From assembly GCA_027483605.1 (NCBI GenBank), contig JAIXUE010000003.1, positions 31,566 to 95,565 on the forward strand: DNA of 64,000 bases, given 5' to 3'. The notes under the pieces were generated by a model. That model searched no databases. It was not told the DNA's origin and was given only the letters and a program-made list of their open reading frames with translations. Both the position numbers and the translations under genes were made by a program. Positions 40,146 to 49,511 of the stretch are shown piece after piece; the stretch's first letter is position 1, and the number at the start of each line of letters is the position of its first letter. Source of the DNA: Cryomorphaceae bacterium. Its GTDB lineage: Bacteria; Bacteroidota; Bacteroidia; Flavobacteriales_D; Crocinitomicaceae.

Positions 40146-40604
40146 ATGGCTAAATCCAAAGAAACCTTCTCCAAGAAGGAAAAAGAAAAACTCAAAGCAA
40201 AAAAGAAAAAAGAAAAATTGATTCGTTCTGAGGAGCGCAAATCCAATGCAAGTGGCGGAGGCTTAGATAGCATGATGGCTTATGTAGACGAATTTGGTCG
40301 CATCGTTGACGCTCCAATTGACCCAAGCACAAGAGTAGAAATCGACGCAGAAAGCATCGAAATTGGCATACCACGCCGCGAAGAAAGTGACGAAGACGAA
40401 GCATCTGACTCTGGAACTGTTATTTTCTTCAATGATTCAAAAGGCTATGGCTTCATCAAAGACAAAGCTAGCGGAGAAAACATCTTTGTACACGCAGCCA
40501 ACCTCTCTCAACCTATAGCCGAACGCGACGAAGTCAGTTTCGAAAAAAGCAAAGGTCAAAAAGGTTGGGTAGCCCTCAATGTCAAGATCTTACCCAAAGT
40601 TTAG
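40146..40604 (+). CDS. Cold-shock domain protein with Lys-rich N-terminal extension
   Basis: SGTVIFFNDSKGYGFIKDKASGENIFVHAANL. Confidence 0.88.
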   Translation: MAKSKETFSKKEKEKLKAKKKKEKLIRSEERKSNASGGGLDSMMAYVDEFGRIVDAPIDPSTRVEIDAESIEIGIPRREESDEDEASDSGTVIFFNDSKGYGFIKDKASGENIFVHAANLSQPIAERDEVSFEKSKGQKGWVALNVKILPKV

Positions 40605-41740
40605 TCCTTTAGATAAGTTGGCATCATGCCAAATCCGAATCGAGGCAAATTAGCTTCGGTGAGTAGCAAAACAACGACATCAAATTCCCTGACCAAGCCC
40701 TTGTAATCTTTTTGGTCTTTAAGGAAGGTCGTTGCTCTTCCAGGCACCAATCTTTCGTGGTTGTAATACCAAAATTCACCACCCTCAAACACGTGCTGCA
40801 TCATGCCCCAATTGTACATGCCGTAGTAAAAGCTGTCTCCAATCACCAATACTTTGGGGGCTTTTTTTCCTTTTGACAAGGGCTTGATTTCAAATTGAGG
40901 GTAAGCCATTTTCAAATCCGGAATATCACGTAATAAGTTCATGCCCAGCTCAATATCGTCGTCTCGATCACGAGGAGTGTTGGACTTTTCTATTTTTTTG
41001 AGCACCATCTTAGGGAATTCCTTCTTGGTGAGCTGCGCTAAGTTTCTAATGAGCGAATCTGCAACTAAATATTCGCCATAACTACTCCAATGAATCCCTG
41101 TTTTAGGATACAACGGATACGGTGCCGTTGCTTTCATTTTTAAAAACCAATCTTGCACGTCAAAAAGCGGAATCTTTTCTGCAATAAGTTCCCTAACAAA
41201 ATCGGGGTAATTCCTGCCAATACTTCCATTGTAGCGGTAGTCATCAGGCATTTTGTCCGGAAAAAAGGATCCTTTACCAGGTGCAATACATACCAGAAGT
41301 TCCTTTCCACTTTGCTTGAGGTCGCGCTGAACAAAAGCCAGCGATTGCACCAGTTCATTGATCGAATCTAGGCCGATGTAATCCTGGCCAGAAGCAGCCA
41401 ACAAGTAATTCTCTTCAAAGAGATAGCCATCTTTACCCATAATGACCCCTTGGGCTTGGTATTCGCCAAAAAGCCTGTCAAATACTTCATTGTAGAAACG
41501 CACCATAAATGGACGCAAACCAAAATGTTCACTGATGTATTTTTCCTGACCTACTTGGAATTTCGCAGTGCGCCAGTGCGCAGTAGAGAATTTAATATTT
41601 TCTGAGCTAGGCTGAGCACCGCCAAGAGGTTTTGATTCAAAAATGTGTTCGTTTTGCTCGAGCCAAGGCAAAAGCAACAAGGCCAGCACCACTCCAAAAA
41701 GTGCGTTCTTGATGATAGTATCTTTTGTTGGCACTTTCAT
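40601..41740 (-). CDS. AlgX/AlgJ-like SGNH acetyltransferase (secreted)
   Basis: VIMGKDGYLFEENYLLAASGQDYIG; GIHWSSYGEYLVADSL; VLVIGDSFYYGMYNW. Confidence 0.82.
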   Translation of the reverse strand: MKVPTKDTIIKNALFGVVLALLLLPWLEQNEHIFESKPLGGAQPSSENIKFSTAHWRTAKFQVGQEKYISEHFGLRPFMVRFYNEVFDRLFGEYQAQGVIMGKDGYLFEENYLLAASGQDYIGLDSINELVQSLAFVQRDLKQSGKELLVCIAPGKGSFFPDKMPDDYRYNGSIGRNYPDFVRELIAEKIPLFDVQDWFLKMKATAPYPLYPKTGIHWSSYGEYLVADSLIRNLAQLTKKEFPKMVLKKIEKSNTPRDRDDDIELGMNLLRDIPDLKMAYPQFEIKPLSKGKKAPKVLVIGDSFYYGMYNWGMMQHVFEGGEFWYYNHERLVPGRATTFLKDQKDYKGLVREFDVVVLLLTEANLPRFGFGMMPTYLKD

Positions 41741-43164
41741 CAGAAACGGTAATAGATAAAGGGGTTTAAATTGGATGCCGAAAGAAAGACAATGCTCAAA
41801 AACAAAAGTAATATGGAAATGAGGGTAACTAATGTGGCTTTAGAAACCGACAAGATTGGATTTTCTGAGGTGAGAAATAGGGTGGTTTTCTCCATCAACT
41901 GAGATCTTCCAATAATGGAAAACAAAATCGCAAGGAGCAATACTAAATAAAAGCTATTGTTTAATTCAATGAATTTAACATCTTTCCAATCAAACAGTTG
42001 TGAGTAAAATAATTTTGCATCATTCCAACTTTCTAAGCGAAACAAAACCCAAGCCATAGCCACCGTAAAGAAAGTGAAAAGAGTGGCAGGCACCCTCCCT
42101 ATTTTTTCTAAAAAATTGAGTAAGAAGAGCCTGTCTAGGATCAAGAAAAAACCATGAAAAGCACCCCACAGCACAAAATTCCAAGATGCGCCGTGCCATA
42201 AACCGGACACCAAAAATACCAGCCATAAATTGAAATACAAGCGCCATTTGTTACTCACGCGGTTTCCGCCGAGTGGAATGTATAAGAAGTCGCGCATGAA
42301 GGCGCCTAAGGTGATGTGCCAACGGCGCCAAAATTCGGTGATGCTTCTTGAACTATACGGTGAGTCAAAGTTTTCAGGGAAACGGAAACCCATCATGCGG
42401 GCCAAACCTATAGCCATGTCTGAATAGCCTGAAAAATCAAAGTAAATCTGAAAAGTATAGGCTAGAATTCCGACCCAGGCTTCATCAAAACTCAACTCAC
42501 TGAGCTCACCACCCATGTAAAGATCAGCTTGCTTGGCCAACACATTGGCAATCAGTACTTTTTTAGCGAGGCCAACACTGAAGCGAAACAAACCAATGAG
42601 GCGGTCGTCTGGGGTTTCGGTGCGGGCCACCACCTGCTGCGCCACACTCTTGAATCTGATAATGGGCCCTGCAATGGCATGGGGAAAAATCAATTTATAA
42701 AGTAAGTACTGCGAGGGTTTTTCAAAGGGCGCGTGGTCTTGGCGATACACCTCTATGGCATACGTAAGGGTCTGAAAGGTAAAAAAGGAGATGCCAATAG
42801 GTAAAGCTACTTGTGTCCACGACAATTGCTCAAATCCCAGAGAACCAAGTGCTGTATTGACATTTTCAATGAAAAAATTGGCATACTTGAAATAAGCCAA
42901 AAGCCCCAAATTAAGCACGAGAGAAGTCGTTAAGAATAACTTTCTTCTTGTTTGATTTTTAGTAAAGTAAATACCTTTCACCAAATAAAAGTCTAGTAAA
43001 CTTGTTGCCAATACGACATAAATAAAGTTCGGCGCGCCCCAGGCATAAAATAAGATACTCACCAACAGCGCCCAATGGTTTTTCCAGCTTTTGGGCAGCA
43101 GCACATACACCAGCATAAAAACTGGCAAAAAGTACAATAAGAACAGGATACTGCTGAAAACCAT
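41740..43164 (-). CDS. MBOAT-family O-acyltransferase (AlgI-like)
   Basis: GISFFTFQTLTYAIEVYRQ; FWRRWHITLGAFMRDFLYIPLGGNRVS; SGLWHGASWNFVLWGAFHG; ATG at 43164 (MVFSS) preferred. Confidence 0.92.
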   Translation of the reverse strand: MVFSSILFLLYFLPVFMLVYVLLPKSWKNHWALLVSILFYAWGAPNFIYVVLATSLLDFYLVKGIYFTKNQTRRKLFLTTSLVLNLGLLAYFKYANFFIENVNTALGSLGFEQLSWTQVALPIGISFFTFQTLTYAIEVYRQDHAPFEKPSQYLLYKLIFPHAIAGPIIRFKSVAQQVVARTETPDDRLIGLFRFSVGLAKKVLIANVLAKQADLYMGGELSELSFDEAWVGILAYTFQIYFDFSGYSDMAIGLARMMGFRFPENFDSPYSSRSITEFWRRWHITLGAFMRDFLYIPLGGNRVSNKWRLYFNLWLVFLVSGLWHGASWNFVLWGAFHGFFLILDRLFLLNFLEKIGRVPATLFTFFTVAMAWVLFRLESWNDAKLFYSQLFDWKDVKFIELNNSFYLVLLLAILFSIIGRSQLMEKTTLFLTSENPILSVSKATLVTLISILLLFLSIVFLSASNLNPFIYYRF

Positions 43165-43166
43165 TG

Positions 43167-43195
43167 TTTTTGTAAATCGCTGCAATTTACAAAAA
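43167..43195. promoter_or_regulatory. Perfect 11-bp inverted repeat TTTTTGTAAAT-N7-ATTTACAAAAA abutting the AlgI-like start
   Basis: Read directly; repeat edge lies 2 nt from the ATG complement at 43162-43164. Confidence 0.6.
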
Positions 43196-43276
43196 GGAAG
43201 GCAAATATGCAGTTTTCACCATTCAGACATGGCTTTCTAAAAAAAAATCTTATATTTAAATCATCAATAACAAGTC

Positions 43277-44266
43277 ATGCGCCTATCCCTACTCCTTTCC
43301 TGCTTTGTTTTTCTAGGTTTAAAACAAAGTGTTCTTGCACAAGCAGCCAACATCTGGATCAAGCCTAATGCTGTTTGGCACTATGATATCGATAGCTTTA
43401 GTGGCACTTATGGATTCATCAAAACAGCGTATGTCGGCGACACGATTATTGAAGGATACAGCACCCAAATATTGACCTCAGTAAGGTATTTATTTGGTTT
43501 TGATACCAATGATATTCTTCATCTTTCGGCTGTCCAAAACCTACCTACTAACTACACGCGCAACAATGAGAATCAAGTTTTTTATTGGCTCAATAACCAA
43601 TTTGAAATACTCTATGATTTTACAAAAACTCCAGGTGAGTCATATACGGTGGTAAGTATCGAGCCAACAGTTCAATTCTGCAACCCAAGCTCTTCTGTAA
43701 CGGTTCAAAGCACCTCAAGTACTACAATTGGCAATCAGACCTATCCTACAATTGAGCTCACCTCAGACCAAGCAAATTTTTCGCGATTGAGCGGCCAAAT
43801 CAATGCCCGCTACGGCAATCAGACTAATACATTTACCCCTCAAGCTTGGCTCTTCCCAGTAAACAGTTTTTACATGGATGGAATACTGTCAGTTTCACCA
43901 TGCGATACAAATTTGATGATCGATTATATCCATTATAAATTTCGCTGTTTTCAGGATGATAGCCTAATCGTGAATCCGAGTAATGAAGACTGTGAATATT
44001 TACTCAACAATGTAGGAATTAATGATTTAACTAAAGAAGGCTACATGTTATTTCCAAATCCAGCAACAAACTTCATTACTTTGGTTGCTCCTTCTGAAGA
44101 AAATGAAGTAGCTATTTACAATTCAATGGGAACACTTGTATTAACGACCAAAACAACCAAAAAAATCGAAGAAATCCCCTTAAACTTACCAAGCGGCACC
44201 TACTTCTTAAAGTCTTCTTCAAACCAATCCGAAGTATTTTACAATAAGTTCGTGATCCGACAATGA
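43277..44266 (+). CDS. Secreted protein with T9SS type A sorting domain
   Basis: Signal peptide; C-terminal LFPNPATNFITLVAPSEENEVAIYNSMGTLV. Confidence 0.8.
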   Translation: MRLSLLLSCFVFLGLKQSVLAQAANIWIKPNAVWHYDIDSFSGTYGFIKTAYVGDTIIEGYSTQILTSVRYLFGFDTNDILHLSAVQNLPTNYTRNNENQVFYWLNNQFEILYDFTKTPGESYTVVSIEPTVQFCNPSSSVTVQSTSSTTIGNQTYPTIELTSDQANFSRLSGQINARYGNQTNTFTPQAWLFPVNSFYMDGILSVSPCDTNLMIDYIHYKFRCFQDDSLIVNPSNEDCEYLLNNVGINDLTKEGYMLFPNPATNFITLVAPSEENEVAIYNSMGTLVLTTKTTKKIEEIPLNLPSGTYFLKSSSNQSEVFYNKFVIRQ

Positions 44267-44271
44267 CTCAC

Positions 44272-45435
44272 TTATTGAATTTCAAATGGCAAATCACCTC
44301 GATGGCTCTCAAAATATTCGAGTAACGCTTTTTGAAATAAAACATCTTTTGCCATTTTTTGAAAGAGGACTTGCTGGTAAAAACTGATTCTGTTTCGTTT
44401 TTTATCTTTTAAGATGATTTCTGATAGCTCCTGGCGATGGATTTCAAAAACTTCATCGATCACAGATACTTCTTTGTCAAAATCTGTAAATATCGCTTCG
44501 TAACAAAAGGCAGCCAACAAATGAAATTGCGCACTATTTGCCAATTCTTGTTGACCATTAATGCCAATACAAACATGCGTTTGTATTTTCCCTTTAGGAG
44601 AAATTGAATCAATCAAGAAGAATCTGGAGGCGACTTCAAAGAATTGAGCTTTTGAAAATGGAGCTTTTGGCTGCCCTACTCCGCTTGCATCAATGGCGCG
44701 CATCATGGTCAACACATTGGTGCTTAAAGTTGAATCCTGGATCAGTATACGAAGGTATTCAGCTTTCAATTCGAGGGTGTCGGGATACAAGCCAAAGAGC
44801 TTTTTCCTCGCCTCTGCCTGGTCTGGAGCATGAATTTTTGGTGCGTTCAAAATAATGTAATCAAAACGCCTTTTGTAAGCGCTGTATGCACTTTTCGGTG
44901 AATGCCAAGCCATGGCGCCAGCTTTTTGAACGCCGTTTTGCTCGAAAGTTTGAATGTCGATATGCAATTGTGAAGCAATTTGACAACTGTGTTGTATCCT
45001 TAGGATCTCTTCTTCTTTGGGCGTCTGAAACGCCAATGGAGTTGCTTCTCGATACAACTTCAAATAAGCCTCCCCTTTCTGACACTCACCAAGCATACAA
45101 TGAATGTGCATCATGTTCCAGTAATCCGCATCGGTAGGCACCTTGATTTTTGAATAAGCAGCAATGGAACTGCGCAATAAGGAGCTATCTTCACGACTTA
45201 GATAGACCTGATAATAAGCCATACCTAAGTCTTTGTAATAATAATCTAAATTAGATGTAAATGGAGTAGTGTCTATAGCAAGCAATTCGCTCAGTACGTC
45301 ATTGACAATTGTCGAATCTAGCACCGTACAAGTCGGGTGCTGCTTTTGTTTTCTGAATATTTTGTAGTCTGTCGTTTGAGCGCATACAAAGCTCGATATA
45401 AAGGTAAAAATGCTGATGACGAATACTGATCTCAT
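44272..45435 (-). CDS. Secreted hypothetical protein
   Basis: 387 aa with signal peptide MRSVFVISIFTFISSFVCAQ. Confidence 0.6.
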   Translation of the reverse strand: MRSVFVISIFTFISSFVCAQTTDYKIFRKQKQHPTCTVLDSTIVNDVLSELLAIDTTPFTSNLDYYYKDLGMAYYQVYLSREDSSLLRSSIAAYSKIKVPTDADYWNMMHIHCMLGECQKGEAYLKLYREATPLAFQTPKEEEILRIQHSCQIASQLHIDIQTFEQNGVQKAGAMAWHSPKSAYSAYKRRFDYIILNAPKIHAPDQAEARKKLFGLYPDTLELKAEYLRILIQDSTLSTNVLTMMRAIDASGVGQPKAPFSKAQFFEVASRFFLIDSISPKGKIQTHVCIGINGQQELANSAQFHLLAAFCYEAIFTDFDKEVSVIDEVFEIHRQELSEIILKDKKRNRISFYQQVLFQKMAKDVLFQKALLEYFESHRGDLPFEIQ

Positions 45436-45486
45436 ATTTAAATTTACGATAAATAAAAAGATAGAAAGGCTATTAAAACCGGTTAA

Positions 45487-45753
45487 TTAAGTTTTTTGCG
45501 AATGCTCACTAGCTTGCATTTTAAAGTGGTCGAATTCAACCACTTTAAAATTCGGGTTATAGATCAACTCCCAAGTTCCTAAAAATTCGAGTGTATATCG
45601 TGTTCTTATCCAATTTTTGATCACATCTGCTGCACGACTTTCCTGAGATTTCCCTTTTGCCATATCTGTCAAACAGATATAATCATCGCCATTAAAAGAT
45701 GAAATGGATACAGCTAAATTTTGAATTGATATTAATTTATTCTTCCTAATCAT
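45487..45753 (-). pseudogene. KilA-N domain protein remnant (C-terminally truncated)
   Basis: DYICLTDMAKGKSQESRAADVIKNWIRTRYTLEFLGTWELIYNPNFKVVEFDHFKMQASEHS then stop; matches the first part of KilA-N proteins. Confidence 0.7.
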
Positions 45754-45841
45754 TCGAAAATAATTCAGACCAATTAAATGAAAAAACTATCGTCAAGATT
45801 TATCAAGCCCTAATCCGTAAATTAGCGGAATCCAGAACCAC

Positions 45842-46468
45842 ATGAAACATCTCGTCGTCTTTTTAATGATCCTTGTAAGTTTGAGCTTAAGCGCACAAGT
45901 AAAAATCAATCCGATTGACTCCCTACCCGACAAGCAAAAAGCATATGGCGTTCGCTTGCTACCGAGCGTTGTGCCTCAATTTTATGGCCTTGCACTGGGT
46001 TTGGTTGGTTCTGATGCCATATGCAATTTGCCTTACACCAAAACCACCAACGGCATCAATATCCAACTTTTTGGAATGGGCTTTTTGGCTTTATTGAATC
46101 CGAAAGAGTTTTCCTATGAGGCCTTGTTCAACAAAGAAAGCGGCTGGATGCTCATTCCAAACACAACGCCAAAGGCAGTGCACAACGGGCTGCTCATCTC
46201 GGGTATTGGCACCACTACGGCTGTTTCAAACGGTTTTGTCATCAGTGGCTTGAGCAGCATGGGTAAATTGATGAATGGTTTGGCCATCACGGGGCTTCAA
46301 AATAAATACACCGAAGCAAATGGCATTTGTATTGCGCTCATCAATCAGTGCTACGCGCAAAACGGAATTCAAATTGGCTTGATCAATAGAAGCACCAAAC
46401 TCAAAGGCCTCCAAATTGGTCTTTGGAATATCAATGGCCAGCGAACGTTGCCTTTGATCAATTTCTAG
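45842..46468 (+). CDS. Secreted protein with NGxxIxG repeats (LA_2272-type surface repeat-like)
   Basis: HNGLLISG, SNGFVISG, MNGLAITG, ANGICIAL, QNGIQIGL, LKGLQIGLWN. Confidence 0.65.
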   Translation: MKHLVVFLMILVSLSLSAQVKINPIDSLPDKQKAYGVRLLPSVVPQFYGLALGLVGSDAICNLPYTKTTNGINIQLFGMGFLALLNPKEFSYEALFNKESGWMLIPNTTPKAVHNGLLISGIGTTTAVSNGFVISGLSSMGKLMNGLAITGLQNKYTEANGICIALINQCYAQNGIQIGLINRSTKLKGLQIGLWNINGQRTLPLINF

Positions 46469-47901
46469 TTCACCACTAGCCTTTGGGTTGCGAGCTTTTC
46501 TCCCTCTTGATTCAGCAACTTGAAAAGATAGATTCCAGGGTTCAATTCAATATCTAAAGTTTGAGAAAATCCTGAATTTATCAGCATTTGCGTATATACG
46601 AGCTGCCCATTTAAATTGAAAAGCTGAATTGCTTGCCCTGCCTCAAAAGGCGCTTCGATGATGAATTTACCTGAACTGGGGTTTGGAAAAACAGAAAGAT
46701 CGATGCTTGGCGCTTCATCGACAGCCACTAAAGTAAATACAGAACAATTGAAGTTTGGAGATTCATTAAAATTACCAACTCCTAAATACCCCCAATGATT
46801 GAGACCAGCTGAACAAATTGATAATTTATTAGCAGTTAAACACAAAGTGTGGTAGCCAAATGGCAGGTCTGGCCCATCAAAAAAAGAAGGTCCAGAAACA
46901 ACTGCTACTTGGTCATAGGTCGCGCCATTGAGAGAAATAAGTGTTGGAGAGGTGATATTGCCTAAATTACCATTACCAAATTGGCCATCGCCATTGTAAC
47001 CCCAACCCCAGAGCGTCTTGTCATTCTTCAACCCTAGAAAAAAAGTAGACCCATTGTAAATTTTTGACCAATCGTAGTCAAAACCTAATTGCGTCGGTAC
47101 CGAACGATCATAGTTATCACCAAAGCCTAAAAATCCACTATAATTAAAGCCCCAAACCCAAAGTGAGCCATTGATATGAATTGCGGCCGAAGTGTTATTT
47201 CCTGCACAAACATATTGGTATAAAAAAGGATCGTAAATAATTGGCGTGTTTTGTATGGTTCCAGAATTTGCTCCCCAACTAGATTGCCCCCAAAAATACA
47301 TATGACCAGCACTATCTAAACCTAAAGCGTGTCGAGTACCGCACGATACTTGTTTCCAGCTGGAACTTGAGCCCACCTGGGTCGGTGTTTCTACCCATGA
47401 AGTAGTATCATTCAAACCTAGTTGCCCAAAGTTATTCGCCCCCCAAGTCCATAAGGTGCCATCTGCTTTAATTGCTGCATAAAAATTATATCCTGCAGAT
47501 ACAGAGACAAAATTAGAGTCCTCACCAATCTGTTCTGGCGTATAAACAAGCTCAGGATTACTGGCATTTACATTTTTTTTACAGCCCCAGCCCCAAATAG
47601 TGCCATTGGCTCTAATTGCAACGGTATATGCTTCGGCGCAATCAACTGCAATCCAATCTTGGTAAGGCGTTTCAACTTGCACAGGAACATTGTTATAGGC
47701 AAGACCAGGGCCACCATTGAAAGATGCTGTTCCTATACCCAACTGCGCAAAGTTATTTACACCCCAAGACCATAAAGTACCTTCTGAATGCAGCGCCACA
47801 CTAAACCCAGGTCCAACAGTGACTGTTTTCCAAGTCCCTTGAGCGAAAAATGTTTGAGATAGCGTTAAAAAAAGAAATAGAAGGTATAGTTTGTTCATCA
47901 C
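46465..47901 (-). CDS. Secreted RCC1-repeat propeller with T9SS C-terminal domain
   Basis: LWSWGVNNFAQLGIG, LWTWGANNFGQLGLN, LWVWGFNYSGFLGFGD, LWGWGYNGDGQFGNG; VFPNPSSGKFIIEAP. Confidence 0.9.
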   Translation of the reverse strand: MMNKLYLLFLFLTLSQTFFAQGTWKTVTVGPGFSVALHSEGTLWSWGVNNFAQLGIGTASFNGGPGLAYNNVPVQVETPYQDWIAVDCAEAYTVAIRANGTIWGWGCKKNVNASNPELVYTPEQIGEDSNFVSVSAGYNFYAAIKADGTLWTWGANNFGQLGLNDTTSWVETPTQVGSSSSWKQVSCGTRHALGLDSAGHMYFWGQSSWGANSGTIQNTPIIYDPFLYQYVCAGNNTSAAIHINGSLWVWGFNYSGFLGFGDNYDRSVPTQLGFDYDWSKIYNGSTFFLGLKNDKTLWGWGYNGDGQFGNGNLGNITSPTLISLNGATYDQVAVVSGPSFFDGPDLPFGYHTLCLTANKLSICSAGLNHWGYLGVGNFNESPNFNCSVFTLVAVDEAPSIDLSVFPNPSSGKFIIEAPFEAGQAIQLFNLNGQLVYTQMLINSGFSQTLDIELNPGIYLFKLLNQEGEKLATQRLVVN

Positions 47902-47950
47902 ACATTATTTTTAATACATACGAATTTGATGTGCAAAAAGGGGTGTAGTA

Positions 47951-48697
47951 TTAAGTTTTACCCTGAAGCCTGGTGTTTCTGCGCGCTAGTTTCTGTTCGA
48001 GCAAACCTTCTTTCTCCGCTTGAATTTCTTCGTTGGTGCGCGGTTTGTAAAAGCCGTCGAGGATACTGAGCCGCATGAGTTCGTTGGAGGTTTTGACCTG
48101 ATAGGCTTTCAGTAGCCTGGTGCGAATCAGGTCAACAGTTTTTTTGGAGACATGAATTTGTTCGGCGATGTACTTGCTGGTAAAGCCATCACAGAGCAGT
48201 TGGAGCACTTTAAGGTCTCTATCTGAAAAACCTTTTTCGAGTTGCATCTGCTGCAACTCATTGATGTGGTGTTTTTTGCTTGCGAATGAACTTTCGGCGA
48301 AGGCACTCAGGTAAGCTCCATTTTGCTGAACTTGTATGATGGCTTCCATCATTTCGGAGAGGGAACATTCCTTGAGTAAGTAAGATGCTGCACCCAAACG
48401 CAGACACTCCAGCGCAATTTCTGGGTCGTCGTGCATGGAGAGCATGATTGCTTTGACGTCTGGATAGCGCGTACTCAGCTGTTGTAAGGTTTCTACGCCA
48501 TTCAGCTGAGGCATTTCGATATCCAGCAAGACGATATCAATAGGTTGTTGCGAGAGCTGCGCTAAGAAATCTTGACCATTGTTGGCAATGATGAGTAATT
48601 CAACTTGTGGATATTCGCGCAACATACTTGCCAAACCTTGGCGGACAATCGCGTGGTCGTCTACGAGTGCCAGACGAATCGCTTCAGATTGTGGCAT
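47951..48697 (-). CDS. NarL/FixJ-family response regulator
   Basis: LALVDDHAIVRQGLASML, DIVLLDIEMPQLNG, LuxR HTH GFTSKYIAEQIHVSKKTVDLIRTRLLKAY. Confidence 0.93.
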   Translation of the reverse strand: MPQSEAIRLALVDDHAIVRQGLASMLREYPQVELLIIANNGQDFLAQLSQQPIDIVLLDIEMPQLNGVETLQQLSTRYPDVKAIMLSMHDDPEIALECLRLGAASYLLKECSLSEMMEAIIQVQQNGAYLSAFAESSFASKKHHINELQQMQLEKGFSDRDLKVLQLLCDGFTSKYIAEQIHVSKKTVDLIRTRLLKAYQVKTSNELMRLSILDGFYKPRTNEEIQAEKEGLLEQKLARRNTRLQGKT

Positions 48698-49511
48698 GTG
48701 ACAGGTTTTGGATTGCTAAATAAATTTGCCCTTTATTGGCAAGACATTCAAAAGAAAGCACGGCCTGAATTTGGGCACAACGGTAACTGATATTTTGCAT
48801 GCCCAGACCAGTGGAAGTAGCTTGCAAGACTTCAAACTCTTGCTGCGTTAGCGCTGCGCCATCGTGTTCAATCAATAATTGCAGCCCGTCGTTGGCATCT
48901 TTGAGTTCCATCCGCACAGATTTCGGATGGCTGTGCTTGATCAGGTTTGTCATGAGCTCGCTGGCGATATAAAAAAAGTGTGTCATGGTTTGCTCCTCCA
49001 AGACGATAAATTCTGGCAAATCTGACACAAATACAAATTTTTCACTGAGGGCATTTGTTTTTTGTTGTCCCATGCGCTCCAATCCTTTGGCTAAGCCAAA
49101 TTTCTTGAGGTAAAATGGCGTTAAATCTTTGCTGATGGTTCGGATTTCTTCAATGCTTTGCTGAATGAGTTCAGTGGCATTATGGAGCGCTGTTTTTTGT
49201 GTGGTTTCAGTCAAATTCGCCTCCTGTATCAGTTGCAAATTTTTCTGAGCCATAGAGAGCAAGGCACCGAGATCGTCGTGAAGAATCCGGGCAATTTTAC
49301 CGCGCTCACTCTCTTGCGTCGCAACTGTTATGGCAAGTTTGTCATTATGTTGCCGCTCAATCTCTTCTTGCAAGAGTTGTGCACCAAGCGCCGTAATTTG
49401 TCTGTTTTTATTAGCAAGTATTACCATGCCAATGCCCATAGCAAACGCAAATAACATCCCTAAAATGATCAATATGGTCAGTTCTTGCGATTCATTCATG
49501 GAGATCAGCAT
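48684..49511 (-). CDS. Sensor histidine kinase (HisKA_3 type)
   Basis: ESERGKIARILHDDLGALLSMAQKNL; LMTNLIKHSHPKSVRMEL; GLGMQNI. Confidence 0.88.
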   Translation of the reverse strand: MLISMNESQELTILIILGMLFAFAMGIGMVILANKNRQITALGAQLLQEEIERQHNDKLAITVATQESERGKIARILHDDLGALLSMAQKNLQLIQEANLTETTQKTALHNATELIQQSIEEIRTISKDLTPFYLKKFGLAKGLERMGQQKTNALSEKFVFVSDLPEFIVLEEQTMTHFFYIASELMTNLIKHSHPKSVRMELKDANDGLQLLIEHDGAALTQQEFEVLQATSTGLGMQNISYRCAQIQAVLSFECLANKGQIYLAIQNLSHATI

